A DNA stretch of 34,673 nt from Terriglobales bacterium (GCA_015655195.1 JAATFM010000207.1:1-34673); one strand, 5' to 3'. Positions 8,550 through 17,393 are shown, numbered from the stretch's first letter. Notes: generated from the letters alone by a model not told the origin. A program made the numbers and translations.

Positions 8550-8945
8550 TTATCGAATCACTTCTATCTCGATTCCGAGGGAAAGATTCGTCAGATTGGC
8601 CCAGGCGCGGTCCGCGGTGTAAACCTTCGCTTTGCGCTCGATGGCGAGGGCGAGGCAAGCACGGTCGCCGAGCGACAGCCCATATGGGCGGGTAATAGCA
8701 ATCAACTCGGCCGCGGCTCTGGCCTGCTCCTCAGTGAAATGGCAGATTTCGCAATCCAGTGCACGAATCCGCTTCCAGGCATAATCCGCAGCCAAACCTT
8801 GGTTGAGCAGCCTTGTATGGACTTCAGTCAGGTTAACTGTGCTTAAAAGAGCGCCAGCCAGAAGCGGGCCTATTTGCAAAGCACCTTTTTCGTTTTGCAA
8901 AGATGCCAGAATCGCAGATGAGTCGACGACTGGAATTTCAGGCAA
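8550..8945 (-). CDS. vapC: VapC-type PIN-domain toxin
   Basis: A 131-residue PIN-domain nuclease. I choose the TTG at 8945 because GAGAGG lies 6 bases upstream and the peptide then begins MPEIPVVDSSAILASL, the usual PIN start; the frame extends upstream to 9029 only through antitoxin sequence. The four acidic positions are present: Asp8, Glu41, Asp94 (SLGDRACLALA) and Asp112 (YTADRAW). Family members cleave specific RNAs with Mg2+ when not bound by antitoxin. The TTG overlaps the end of the antitoxin gene (stop 8938-8940), which couples their translation. An intact active site suggests a functional toxin. The alternative is a degraded remnant, but nothing supports that. Confidence 0.85.
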   Translation of the reverse strand: MPEIPVVDSSAILASLQNEKGALQIGPLLAGALLSTVNLTEVHTRLLNQGLAADYAWKRIRALDCEICHFTEEQARAAAELIAITRPYGLSLGDRACLALAIERKAKVYTADRAWANLTNLSLGIEIEVIR

Positions 8946-9264
8946 TCTTAGCCTCTCGTAGCCTCTGCTGCTCAAGATCGCGCTGGAACTCTTCCTCCTC
9001 ACGGCGGGCTTCCTCCCGTCGCTCGGCAATCAGTTCATCCACCAGCGAAACTCCGGGAGAAATGTACTGTGCAATTTCCCTCTGGATGCGCGCGATACGG
9101 GCCGGATAGGTTTCAATGCGCAGAGCATCATCCTCAAAGTCCCAGTAGAGATTGTCACCGGACTTGACTCCCATCTCGGCGCGTATTTCGGCTGGAATGA
9201 CAATCCGGCCATTGGGGCTGAGCTTCATCTTCCCCTGCTGGAATGATTTGGCATTGGAACTCAT
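8938..9264 (-). CDS. vapB: VapB-type AbrB/MazE-family antitoxin
   Basis: A 108-residue protein with an N-terminal SpoVT-AbrB swapped-hairpin DNA-binding domain: KLSPNGRIVIPAEIRAEMGVKSGD at about residues 13-37. The C-terminal half is helical, rich in Glu and Arg (EERREEARREEEEFQRDLEQQ), as expected for the part that grips the toxin. The ATG at 9264 follows AAGGTG by 6 bases; the GTG at 9273 lies inside that SD. It is the first gene of the pair, antitoxin before toxin, unlike the HigBA module at 201-900. It probably binds the palindrome just upstream (9279-9291) to repress its own promoter. Confidence 0.85.
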   Translation of the reverse strand: MSSNAKSFQQGKMKLSPNGRIVIPAEIRAEMGVKSGDNLYWDFEDDALRIETYPARIARIQREIAQYISPGVSLVDELIAERREEARREEEEFQRDLEQQRLREAKIA

Positions 9265-9278
9265 GACTGTCACCTTGA

Positions 9279-9291
9279 TGACATTATGTCA
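9279..9291 (-). promoter_or_regulatory. Palindromic operator candidate for vapBC
   Basis: A perfect interrupted palindrome TGACAT-T-ATGTCA lies 15 bases upstream of the vapB start. A related half site, ATGACA, occurs at about 9305-9310. AbrB-type antitoxins usually bind such symmetric AT-rich sites in their own promoters. No confident -35/-10 pair could be named, so the role is inferred from position and symmetry. Confidence 0.45.
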
Positions 9292-9401
9292 TTCAGATAT
9301 ACAAATGACAATTAATCTCCGAAATAACACTTGCTGGGGTAGCACTTTTGCGCTCCGGCTGAAGTTTTCCAAATCCGGCGATGCGGTGAAACAATAGCTC
9401 C

Positions 9402-10907
9402 ATGCGGACTGAACTTTCCTTTGCTCCCCTTGCCCGGATTGAAACCGAGTTGCTGGCCGTTCTGGCGGCTGATACCCAGACCGATAAAGGCCCCGATGCC
9501 AAGCCGGCTCCCGCGCTGCTAACCGCAGACGAGGCCGTAAAGGCGGCCGCAGCCGCCGTGCTGGCCAGCGGCGAGTTCAAGGCCGGTGCGAACGAGACGG
9601 TGCTGATTCACGCGCCGACTGGCTTAAAAGCGAAGCGGCTGCTGCTTGTCGGCCTCGGCAAAGAGGCGAAAGCGACCGTGCACGGCGTTCGCGCCGCAGC
9701 GGGAACGGCTGTCCGCTACACCAAGCCGCGCGGGATTCGGAAGCTGGTATTCGCGCTACCCGAATCTGAAGCGATTTCACTCCCCGCCAGCGCTCGCGCC
9801 GCCGCCGAAGGCGCATTCGTCGGCAATTTTGACGCCGACACCTATCGCAGCGACCGCAAGGACGTAAGCGTGCAGTCCTTTACCGCCGTCGCTCCCGCTG
9901 GCGCTGAAAAAGCAGCCGTCGAAGCGGCCTTCGCCGAGGGCGTCATCGTGGGCGAGAGCCAGAACTTTACCCGCGCCCTGGTCAATGAGCCGGGCAACGT
10001 GCTGACGCCGACGGAATTCGGCAAGCGCGCCGCCGCAATGGCCGAAGGGGTTGGCCTGAAGTGGGAGGTGCACTCCACCGAAAAACTGCGCGAACTCAAA
10101 ATGGGAGCCTTTCTGAGCGTAGCGCAGGGCTCGGAGGAGCCGCCGGCGCTGATCGTTCTGCGCTATGAGCCGGCAGGCGTGGCGGACGGACCTCTAATCG
10201 GTCTCGTCGGCAAAGGAATTACCTTCGACACGGGCGGCATTTCAATCAAGCCCGCCGACAATATGGAAAAGATGAAGTACGACATGGCGGGCGGCGCGGC
10301 GATGCTGGGCGCAATGCGCGCCATCGCGCTGCTGAAGCCGAAGGTGCGCGTTCTCTGCGTGGTGTGCGCCAGCGAAAACATGCCGGACGGCAAGGCGCAG
10401 AAGCCCGGCGACGTGCAGACGGCGATGTCCGGAAAGACCATCGAGATTATCAACACCGACGCCGAGGGCCGGCTCGTCCTGGCCGACGGGCTCGCCTACG
10501 CGAAACAACTTGGCGCAACGCATCTCATCGACGCAGCTACGCTGACCGGAGCCGTGGGCGTGGCGCTCGGCAAGATAAATGCCGGTTCCTTCTCGAACGA
10601 CGATGCGACCTATGACAAATTCAGCGCCAGCCTTGCCACCAGCGGCGAAGCATTCTGGCGTCTGCCCCTGGGCGAGGAGTACGCCGAGCTAATCAAGTCC
10701 GACATTGCCGACATCAAGAACACCGGCGGCCGCTACGGCGGCGCGATTACCGCAGCCGAGTTCCTGAAGGTCTTTGCCGAAGATACGCCGTGGATTCACC
10801 TCGACATCGCCGGCCTCGCATGGAACGACGACAACAAGCCGTGGATTGCAAAAGGCCCGACTGGCGTAGCAGTTCGGTCGATTCTAGAGTGGGTGCGGAG
10901 CTATTAG
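9402..10907 (+). CDS. pepA: Leucyl aminopeptidase (M17 family)
   Basis: A 501-residue cytosolic M17 aminopeptidase that removes N-terminal residues, preferring Leu. The C-terminal catalytic half has VGKGITFDTGGISIKPADNM (about residues 266-285) with the metal and catalytic Lys region, MKYDMAGGAAML, and the signature NTDAEGRL at residues 351-358. The N-terminal domain is weakly conserved, as usual. Length fits the family (about 500). The ATG at 9402 has no strong SD; the upstream 9292-9401 gap is shared with the divergent vapBC promoter. The gene converges with argS, whose stop is 6 bases beyond, so the two transcripts may overlap. Confidence 0.96.
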   Translation: MRTELSFAPLARIETELLAVLAADTQTDKGPDAKPAPALLTADEAVKAAAAAVLASGEFKAGANETVLIHAPTGLKAKRLLLVGLGKEAKATVHGVRAAAGTAVRYTKPRGIRKLVFALPESEAISLPASARAAAEGAFVGNFDADTYRSDRKDVSVQSFTAVAPAGAEKAAVEAAFAEGVIVGESQNFTRALVNEPGNVLTPTEFGKRAAAMAEGVGLKWEVHSTEKLRELKMGAFLSVAQGSEEPPALIVLRYEPAGVADGPLIGLVGKGITFDTGGISIKPADNMEKMKYDMAGGAAMLGAMRAIALLKPKVRVLCVVCASENMPDGKAQKPGDVQTAMSGKTIEIINTDAEGRLVLADGLAYAKQLGATHLIDAATLTGAVGVALGKINAGSFSNDDATYDKFSASLATSGEAFWRLPLGEEYAELIKSDIADIKNTGGRYGGAITAAEFLKVFAEDTPWIHLDIAGLAWNDDNKPWIAKGPTGVAVRSILEWVRSY

Positions 10908-10913
10908 CTGCGC

Positions 10914-12953
10914 CTACATCGCTTCCGGTGTCTCAATGCCGAGCCAGGCAAGCACCGTTACCAGTTCGCGGAACGCCACGGCAGCCGTTGCCAGCAGGAA
11001 GGTCTTCTTTGCCGGGTTCTCTTCCGTCAGGATGTGGTGCTTGTGGTAGAAGTTGTTGAACTCCTGCGCGAGTTGGAAAGCGTGCTTGGCCAGATACGCG
11101 GGCTCCGAGGCCGTAATGGCCTGATCGAGCACCAGCGAGCGGCGCCCGGCGCGCAGCCACAGCGCCCAGATGTCTTCGGCTTCCTCGCCTTCGAGAAAGC
11201 CTGCAACCTGCGCGGGCGCTAGCTCTGTCATCTCTACCAGCACCGCTGCTTCCGTCGTGCCGCCCTTGCGGAAGATGTTGCGAATCCGCACAGCCGCGTA
11301 CTGGCAATACGGCCCCGTCTCGCCCTCGAAGCTCAGCGCATCGCGGAAATCAAAAGCAATTACCGAATTGCGCGTGAACTTCAGCATGAAGTAGCGCAGT
11401 GCGCCAATCGCGATTTGCCCGGCAATTTTCTGCCGTTCCGCCTCGTCGCGGCTCGTCTGCCGCTTTTCCACTTCCTCGCTCGTCGCGGCAATCAGCTTGT
11501 CGATCAGGTCGTCGGCCTTCACGCCAAAGCCCTTGCGCCCGCTGACCTCGATATATGGCCGGGCTTGATCTTCCGGCGACACATCGTAACCCAGATCCAC
11601 GGCGCAGCGCGGCGTCAGAGCCACCATCTCGTAGCTGAAGTGCGTATAGCGGTCGGCTTGCTCCGTGTGCCCCATGCCGCGCAGGGCCTGAATCACATTG
11701 GCCTGCGGGTCGGACTGGCGCGAATCAATCACGTTGTAAATGGCCTGTGCGCCGCCGAAGTGCGGGTGCTCCTCTTCGCCCTGCTCCGCCGAAATCCAGC
11801 ACTCATGATCGGGATAGGTAAAGAACTTTTTGTAGCCGAAGTCGCGACCGGGAAGAAGGCCGAACTTCCACAGGTGATAAGCAATGTCCTTGCCGACGTA
11901 AGTAATGGTGCCATTCGAGCGCACAATCACCTTCGCATCTTCGTCCAGCTCGCCTTCGGCAATCTCCGCGCCGGGCCGCCGCATCACCCAGCAGCCTTTG
12001 TTCTTGCCCTCGGTCTCAAAGTAAAGCACGCCCGTCTGCTTCAACTGCTCAAAGGCCACATCCCAGAATTTGAGGTGCAGAATCTCGCTCTCGCGGGGCA
12101 GAAAATCGTATTCGATGTCGAGCCGAAGCATGGTTTCGAGATGGCGGCGCAGCACGGCGGTCGAAATCAGCTCGGCAACTTCGGCAGTCTCGTTGTCGCC
12201 CTCTTCCAACGCGTGCAGCGTGGCGTAGCGCAGCTTCTTGCGCTCGGCATTTTCCTCCGCGCTTCCCTGCTCATACCACTGCGAGGTCCGCGCATACAAA
12301 TCCCAGCAGTAGTAATCGATGCGCTCGCCCTTTTGCTTCAGCTTATCCAGCAACGCGCGGACCTCGGCCAGCGATTTGCCTTCAAGATGCACGAAGCCCA
12401 CCACAACATCGGCCACCTGCACGCCGGTGTTGTCGATGTAGTTTTGCACGTCGACTTGAGAACCCGAGGCGCGGAGCAACCTGACAAACGTGTCGCCGAG
12501 AATCGCATTGCGAAGGTGGCCGATGTGCGCGGCCTTGTTAGGATTGATGCTGGTGTGCTCGACAAGCACGTGATCTTTCGCAGAGTCCGGCACAAATGCC
12601 GGGTGCCCCACCCTCGCGACGTCGTTGTTTTTGTCGCTAGGGTGGGAGCCCACGCCAGCAATTGCGCGAACCCCCGCCGCCCGGTCCAACCGCGCATTGA
12701 TGTATCCCGCGCCGGCAACCTCGAAGCCCGCAAATCCCGGCAGCGCACCGAGCGCCTCCACAATCTCCTGCGCAATGATCTTCGGCGCCCTGCGAAGCGT
12801 CCGCGCCAGTTGCAGCGCGATTGGCGTTGCCAGTTCGCCGAACTTCAGCTCCGGCGGAATCTCGACCGGGATGTTCTCGATCTCAATCGAGTATTTGGCC
12901 TTGAGAACGGCACGCAGATGCGCGGCAAGCTGTTTTTGAAGTTCAAGATACAC
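10914..12953 (-). CDS. argS: Arginyl-tRNA synthetase
   Basis: A 679-residue class I synthetase that charges tRNA-Arg. The N-terminal Add-1 domain (residues 1-90) includes ELKFGELATPIALQLA and GAGYINARLD. The HIGH motif is AAHIGHLRNA at 141-150. The C-terminal DALR anticodon-binding domain is recognisable by GPYCQYAAVRIRNIF and the closing LATAAVAFRELVTVLAWLGI. Between residues about 100 and 123, just before VLVEHTSINPNKAAHIGH, there is an extra peptide GVGSHPSDKNNDVARVGHPA that ordinary ArgS lacks; it is encoded by a palindromic repeat (see 12607-12646). The frame is open throughout, so the enzyme probably tolerates the insert. Normal ArgS is about 550-600 residues. Confidence 0.95.
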   Translation of the reverse strand: MYLELQKQLAAHLRAVLKAKYSIEIENIPVEIPPELKFGELATPIALQLARTLRRAPKIIAQEIVEALGALPGFAGFEVAGAGYINARLDRAAGVRAIAGVGSHPSDKNNDVARVGHPAFVPDSAKDHVLVEHTSINPNKAAHIGHLRNAILGDTFVRLLRASGSQVDVQNYIDNTGVQVADVVVGFVHLEGKSLAEVRALLDKLKQKGERIDYYCWDLYARTSQWYEQGSAEENAERKKLRYATLHALEEGDNETAEVAELISTAVLRRHLETMLRLDIEYDFLPRESEILHLKFWDVAFEQLKQTGVLYFETEGKNKGCWVMRRPGAEIAEGELDEDAKVIVRSNGTITYVGKDIAYHLWKFGLLPGRDFGYKKFFTYPDHECWISAEQGEEEHPHFGGAQAIYNVIDSRQSDPQANVIQALRGMGHTEQADRYTHFSYEMVALTPRCAVDLGYDVSPEDQARPYIEVSGRKGFGVKADDLIDKLIAATSEEVEKRQTSRDEAERQKIAGQIAIGALRYFMLKFTRNSVIAFDFRDALSFEGETGPYCQYAAVRIRNIFRKGGTTEAAVLVEMTELAPAQVAGFLEGEEAEDIWALWLRAGRRSLVLDQAITASEPAYLAKHAFQLAQEFNNFYHKHHILTEENPAKKTFLLATAAVAFRELVTVLAWLGIETPEAM
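12607..12646. repeat. Palindromic repeat of the CCCACCCT family translated inside argS (copy 2)
   Basis: Arms CCCACCCTCGCGAC (12607-12620) and GTCGCTAGGGTGGG (12633-12646) match at 13 of 14 positions around a 12-nt loop. Read on the argS strand it shows TCCCACCCTAGCGAC, an A-rich loop, then GTCGCGAGGGTGGGGCAC, the same architecture as the copy after engB (4185-4220 and the following GCAC). A further small hairpin, CCGGCA-TTTG-TGCCGG on the argS strand, follows at about 12588-12603. The insert preserves the reading frame and introduces no stop. Confidence 0.8.
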
Positions 12954-13107
12954 GCGGGAAAAACCTCGGAAATCCTTGATTTACAAGGGTGATTTTAACA
13001 GAAACGTGAGCCATGCCTGTTTGCGACAGCGCTCTGCCGTCCGGGAACTGTATCCTCAGTGGTGCGCCGTCTCTACGTTGCCCGGCGCGGTTGTGGAGGA
13101 GAGCGAT

Positions 13108-13605
13108 ATGGTTGCAATCATCGGGGCCGAGCTGCTGGAATGGGTTGAACAAACATCCCGTGGCTGGAGGAAACTGCTCGGCGCGCATCCGGAGGCGCTG
13201 TCCTTCCCATGCGACATTCGGGAGACAAAATCCGTTGCCGGGCTGCTTCAGCACGTTGTTGCAGTGGAATTGCGTTATGCCGAACGGCTGAACGGACTTG
13301 CCGAGACCCCGTATGAGGCGATTCCCTATGACTCCGCGCAGTCGATTTATGCGACGCACGACCGCGCTATGGAACTACTGCGGCCATTGCTGGACCGGGA
13401 TGAGAGCTACTGGGAGACGGTGCTTGAGTTTAAAACAAGATCGGCAGGCACGCTACGCGCGTCGCGCCGCACTGTGCTGGCGCATCTGCTCACGCACTCC
13501 ATCCGGCACTACGCACAGCTTGCAACGCTGATGCGCACGCATGGCGTGGCTCCCGACTGGCAGATGGACTACCTGCTGATGCAGCCGCGGCCAACCCCAG
13601 CCTGA
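13108..13605 (+). CDS. DinB/YfiT-like putative metal-dependent protein
   Basis: A 165-residue protein resembling the DinB four-helix-bundle superfamily. It has SVAGLLQHVVAVELRYAERL near residues 55-75 and VLAHLLTHSIRHYAQLATLMR near 125-150, carrying the His residues that form the superfamily's metal triad. Members act as metal-dependent enzymes with thiol cofactors or are uncharacterised; the substrate here is unknown. The ATG at 13108 has GGAGGA 7-9 bases upstream, and the longer frame upstream is not DinB-like. It is divergent from argS across a 154-base gap and 79 bases before metG. I assign the fold, not a function. Confidence 0.8.
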   Translation: MVAIIGAELLEWVEQTSRGWRKLLGAHPEALSFPCDIRETKSVAGLLQHVVAVELRYAERLNGLAETPYEAIPYDSAQSIYATHDRAMELLRPLLDRDESYWETVLEFKTRSAGTLRASRRTVLAHLLTHSIRHYAQLATLMRTHGVAPDWQMDYLLMQPRPTPA

Positions 13606-13684
13606 GCGGCGGCGAAAGCCGATGCCGTAAGATGAAGTGTTGGCACTTTCCGCGCAACACAGTGGACTGCCGCATCCCTCGTCA

Positions 13685-15973
13685 ATGACAAAACCAGATT
13701 CCAGCCTCGATTCCGGCGCAAAACGCTTCTACCTCACCACGCCGATTTACTACGTGAACGCGCGGCCGCACCTGGGCCACGCCTACTCGACAATCGTCTG
13801 CGACGCGATTGCGCGGCGCAAACGCGCTCTCGGAATCGACACGTGGTTCCTGACCGGGACCGATGAGCACGGACAGAAGATCGAACGCTCGGCGAAGCTG
13901 GCAGGCAAAACGCCGCTCGAATTCGCCGACGTCATCGCCGGCGAATTCCGCTCGCTCTGGGACCGGCTCGGCATCCGTTACGACGACTTTATCCGCACCA
14001 CGGAACCGCGCCACGTTCGCGGCGTGCAAAAGCTCTTTGCCACGCTGCGCGACAAAGGCTACATCTACAAAAGCACTTACACGGGCCAGTATTGCGTCTC
14101 CGACGAGGCGTATGTGGACGGCCCTCCGGGCACGGTCTGCCCCACCTGCGGGCGCATGACGGAGACCGTGAGCGAAGAAAACTACTTCTTCAAGCTCTCG
14201 GCCTTCGAGCGCAAGCTGCTTGAGTTCTACGAGGCGCATCCCGAATTTATGCAGCCGGAGAGTACGCGGCGCGAGGTAATCTCTTTCGTCCGCGGCGGCC
14301 TGAAAGATTTGTCGGTGAGCCGCACCAGTTTTTCGTGGGGTATTCCCGTGCCGGGCGATGAGAAACATGTCGTCTACGTATGGCTCGATGCGCTGGCGAA
14401 TTACATGACTGCGCTCGGATACGGTTCCGACGACCCGGCGGACAAGGCACGCTTCGAGAAGTTTTGGCCGGCGGATTTGCACCTGATCGGCAAAGAGATC
14501 AGCCGGTTCCACTGCGTCTACTGGCCTGCATTCCTGATGGCGGCGGGGATTCCCGTGCCGCGCTCGGTTCGCGCCAATGGCTGGCTGCTCTTTGACGATA
14601 CGAAGATGTCGAAATCGCTCGGCAATATCGTTCGTGCCGAGACGATTGACGAGGTGCTGGGCGCGGACGCGCTGCGCTACTTCCTGCTGCGCGAGATTCC
14701 CTTCGGGCAAGACGGCAGCTTTACTTTCGACGCGCTGGTGCGGCGCTATAATGGCGACCTCGCCAACGGCTACGGCAACCTGGTAAGCCGCGTCGTAAAC
14801 ATGATGCACAAATACTTCGGCGGCGTGGTGCCAGAGGCGGGCGCGGCGACCGAAGCTGAAGAAGCACTGCGCGCAACTGCGGAGCGAACGCTCGCCGAAT
14901 TTGGCCCCGCCTTCGACGAATTCAATTTTTCTGAAGCGCTGAAGGGCCTATGGGCGCTCGTCGCGGAGACCGACGGCTATCTGACCGCAAACGCTCCGTG
15001 GAAGAAGCCCGCCGAGCGCAGCGACGCCGACCACGTGGCGCTTCAGGCTCGCGTGCTTGCCACGGCAGCCGAGGCCATTCGCATCATTACGGCGCTCGTC
15101 TACCCGATTCTCCCGGCTTCAGCAGAAAAGGTCTGGCGGCAGCTTGGCCTGGGCGAAATCGATGAGGCGGGAAAACAAGCATTTCTGATGAATTTGCAAT
15201 GGGGAGGACTGAAGGCTGGCACCAGATTCGGCGAGCCGGCACCGCTCTTTCCCCGCGCGGAAAAGGACGCAATGGAACGTATGCAAAACCTTGAAAACGA
15301 GAACAGCGCAAGCGCCGTGGACGCAGCAGCGGGAACGAAAATCGACGCGGCAGCGCGCAACAAGAACGTGGACCCTCAACAGGCGCCGGCCTCACCTTCG
15401 GTTGATCCTACAACCGCGAAAGACACGGCAACTGCTCATGCTAATGACGCGTTGACTCCAACCACCGTTGTGCCGCAGGACGCTGCCAGGCCGGTTGCAA
15501 CCGCACAGGTGCACCCGGTGCCCGCGGAAATCGCCAGTGCACGGCTCAGCTCCACGCCAGCCACCGCTCCTGCCGGTGCGCCATTGACGCCGGATGCGGC
15601 CACAGCGGAGCAGACAGCCCCGCCAGCCGAAGAGAAGCACTTCATCACCATCGATGACTTCGCGAAGGTCGATCTACGCGTGGCGCAGATACTTGTCGCC
15701 GAGCGCATTCCGAAGGCCGATAAGCTGCTGCGCCTCGAAGTCGATCTCGGCTATGAGAAGCGGCAGATTCTCGCCGGCATCGCGCAATACTACGAGCCGG
15801 AGAAACTGATTGGCCGCAAGATCGTCATCGTGGCGAATCTCGCCCCGCGCAAGATGCGCGGCCTCGAATCGAACGGAATGCTGCTCGCCGCCTCGCTGCC
15901 GAATAATGCTGAGAGCACTCCAGTTCTCGCTGGTTTCCTCGAAGACGTGCCGCTCGGCGCACGGTTGAAGTAA
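13685..15973 (+). CDS. metG: Methionyl-tRNA synthetase with C-terminal tRNA-binding domain
   Basis: A 762-residue class I synthetase. TPIYYVNARPHLGHAYST holds the HIGH-like motif (HLGH 29-32); CPTC near residue 150 belongs to the CP/zinc-knuckle region; KMSKS is at 307-311. The anticodon-binding helical domain runs to about 520. Then comes a low-complexity Ala/Thr/Pro-rich linker of about 115 residues (roughly 533-648), and an EMAPII/Trbp111-like OB fold at 649-762 (VDLRVAQILVAERIPKADKL ... APRKMRGLESNGML). The ATG at 13685 (MTKPDSS) is preferred over an upstream in-frame GTG at 13637. Its stop is 2 bases before tatD, indicating one transcript. The long disordered linker is unusual. Confidence 0.96.
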   Translation: MTKPDSSLDSGAKRFYLTTPIYYVNARPHLGHAYSTIVCDAIARRKRALGIDTWFLTGTDEHGQKIERSAKLAGKTPLEFADVIAGEFRSLWDRLGIRYDDFIRTTEPRHVRGVQKLFATLRDKGYIYKSTYTGQYCVSDEAYVDGPPGTVCPTCGRMTETVSEENYFFKLSAFERKLLEFYEAHPEFMQPESTRREVISFVRGGLKDLSVSRTSFSWGIPVPGDEKHVVYVWLDALANYMTALGYGSDDPADKARFEKFWPADLHLIGKEISRFHCVYWPAFLMAAGIPVPRSVRANGWLLFDDTKMSKSLGNIVRAETIDEVLGADALRYFLLREIPFGQDGSFTFDALVRRYNGDLANGYGNLVSRVVNMMHKYFGGVVPEAGAATEAEEALRATAERTLAEFGPAFDEFNFSEALKGLWALVAETDGYLTANAPWKKPAERSDADHVALQARVLATAAEAIRIITALVYPILPASAEKVWRQLGLGEIDEAGKQAFLMNLQWGGLKAGTRFGEPAPLFPRAEKDAMERMQNLENENSASAVDAAAGTKIDAAARNKNVDPQQAPASPSVDPTTAKDTATAHANDALTPTTVVPQDAARPVATAQVHPVPAEIASARLSSTPATAPAGAPLTPDAATAEQTAPPAEEKHFITIDDFAKVDLRVAQILVAERIPKADKLLRLEVDLGYEKRQILAGIAQYYEPEKLIGRKIVIVANLAPRKMRGLESNGMLLAASLPNNAESTPVLAGFLEDVPLGARLK

Positions 15974-15975
15974 AT

Positions 15976-16815
15976 ATGCTGATCGATTCCCACGCCCATC
16001 TCGACAGCCCGCGCTACGCCGAGGACCGCGCCGAAATGCTTGCGCGCGCTGCTGAGGCAGGCGTAGGCGCGGTGCTCGCCATCGGCATTGGCGAGGGACC
16101 GGCCGAGATGCACCAGGCGCTCGACCTCTGCCGCGAGTTCAACGCCAAACGCGAAAACGGAGCCAACCTGCCGAGGCTCTACGCCAGCGCAGGAATCTAT
16201 CCGCACAACACGCCGGAGGCCGATGAGACAGCGCTCGCCAAACTCGACGGCCTGCTGGCCGAGCCGGAAGTGATTGCCTGTGGTGAAATCGGCCTCGACT
16301 ACTACCACGAGGGCGCGCCACACGAAATTCAGCGCGAGAAACTCATCCAACAGCTTGCAATTGCTGCCGCCCGCAAGCGCCCGATTCTGATTCACTGCCG
16401 GCCCAAGGAGGGCACCACCGCCGCGTGGGACGATCTTTTCGTCATACTGGACGAGCATTGGCGGCACACCGGCCTGGGCGGCATCATGCACTGCTTCTCC
16501 GGCAGCTACGAGCAGGCGCGGCGCTCGCTCGATATGGGCTTTCTGTGCTCGTTTGCCGGGCAGATCACCTATCCCAAAGCGCAGGAGCTGCGTGACGTGG
16601 CGAAGCAACTGCCGCTCGACGGCGTGCTGGTGGAAACCGACGCACCATGGCTCGCTCCGGCGCCCAATCGCGGGCAGCGGAATGAGCCTGCGCTGGTGCG
16701 ATACGCAGCGGAAACACTGGCCGAATTGCTCGGCGTCACTGTGGACGAACTCGGCTCCGCGACCACGAAAAACTTCGAGCGGCTTTTTCATCTCCCGCCC
16801 TTCGTGGGAAACTGA
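15976..16815 (+). CDS. tatD: TatD-family metal-dependent deoxyribonuclease
   Basis: A 279-residue amidohydrolase-fold nuclease. It opens MLIDSHAHLDSPRY with metal ligands His6 and His8; GEIGLDYY supplies the bridging Glu, ILIHCRP a further His, MHCFSGS another, and ETDAPWLAP ends with Asp222. Length and motif order match YcfH/TatD proteins, described as 3'-5' exonucleases or D-aminoacyl-tRNA deacylase-like enzymes; the precise substrate is not fixed by sequence. The start is 2 bases after the metG stop. The metG-tatD pairing is found in many bacteria. Confidence 0.93.
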   Translation: MLIDSHAHLDSPRYAEDRAEMLARAAEAGVGAVLAIGIGEGPAEMHQALDLCREFNAKRENGANLPRLYASAGIYPHNTPEADETALAKLDGLLAEPEVIACGEIGLDYYHEGAPHEIQREKLIQQLAIAAARKRPILIHCRPKEGTTAAWDDLFVILDEHWRHTGLGGIMHCFSGSYEQARRSLDMGFLCSFAGQITYPKAQELRDVAKQLPLDGVLVETDAPWLAPAPNRGQRNEPALVRYAAETLAELLGVTVDELGSATTKNFERLFHLPPFVGN

Positions 16816-16868
16816 AAGAGACATGCCAGCCGGCGACTCACCCGGCCGGGCAACAGCGGGGCAAAAAC

Positions 16869-17372
16869 ATGGCTCAAGACAATTCGTTCGACGTGGTAAG
16901 CAAGGTCGAGATTCAGGAAGTCCGCAACGCCATCGACCAGGCGGTCAAAGAGATCAAGCAGCGCTTTGACCTGAAGGATTCGCACTCGGAGATTACGCTC
17001 GGCGAGGGCGACAAGGAGATTCAGCTTGCCTCGGCGGGCGAATACAAGCTCGAAGCCGTGAAGGAGATTCTCGGCCAGAAGCTCGTCAAACGCGGCGTAT
17101 CGCTCAAAAATCTCGAATATGGCAAGATTGAGCCGGCCGCCGGCCAGAGCGTGCGCCAGAAGATCACGCTCCAGCAGGGCATCCCGACGGAAAAGGCCAA
17201 AGAGATCGTCCGGATCGTGAAAGACTCGAAAAAGAAGGCGCAGGCCAGCATTCAGGGCGATACTGTGAGAATAAGCAGCAAGGATCGCGACGAGCTGCAG
17301 GCGGTTATCGCACTGCTGCGCGGCAAAGACCTTGGCGTCGAACTGCAATTCACCAACTACCGGACGAATTAA
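16869..17372 (+). CDS. yajQ: YajQ-family nucleotide-binding protein (DUF520)
   Basis: A 167-residue protein matching the YajQ family along its length: MAQDNSFDVVSKVEIQEVRNAI, FDLKDSHSEI, VKRGVSLKNLEYGKIEPA, then QGIPTEKAKEIVRIVKDSKKK and the C-terminal ALLRGKDLGVELQFTNYR. Two ferredoxin-like domains are expected. A few members bind cyclic di-GMP and act with transcription factors; others have been reported to bind RNA or nucleotides. The function here is therefore only broadly known. It lies 53 bases after tatD and 21 bases before the polyprenyl synthase, on the same strand, probably cotranscribed. Confidence 0.94.
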   Translation: MAQDNSFDVVSKVEIQEVRNAIDQAVKEIKQRFDLKDSHSEITLGEGDKEIQLASAGEYKLEAVKEILGQKLVKRGVSLKNLEYGKIEPAAGQSVRQKITLQQGIPTEKAKEIVRIVKDSKKKAQASIQGDTVRISSKDRDELQAVIALLRGKDLGVELQFTNYRTN

Positions 17373-17393
17373 GTCCTGACTCAGGAACGCATA

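Noticed and set aside
11415-12992. A 525-codon open frame on the plus strand opposite argS
   Set aside because: Antisense shadow of a clear ArgS; the peptide has no family features.
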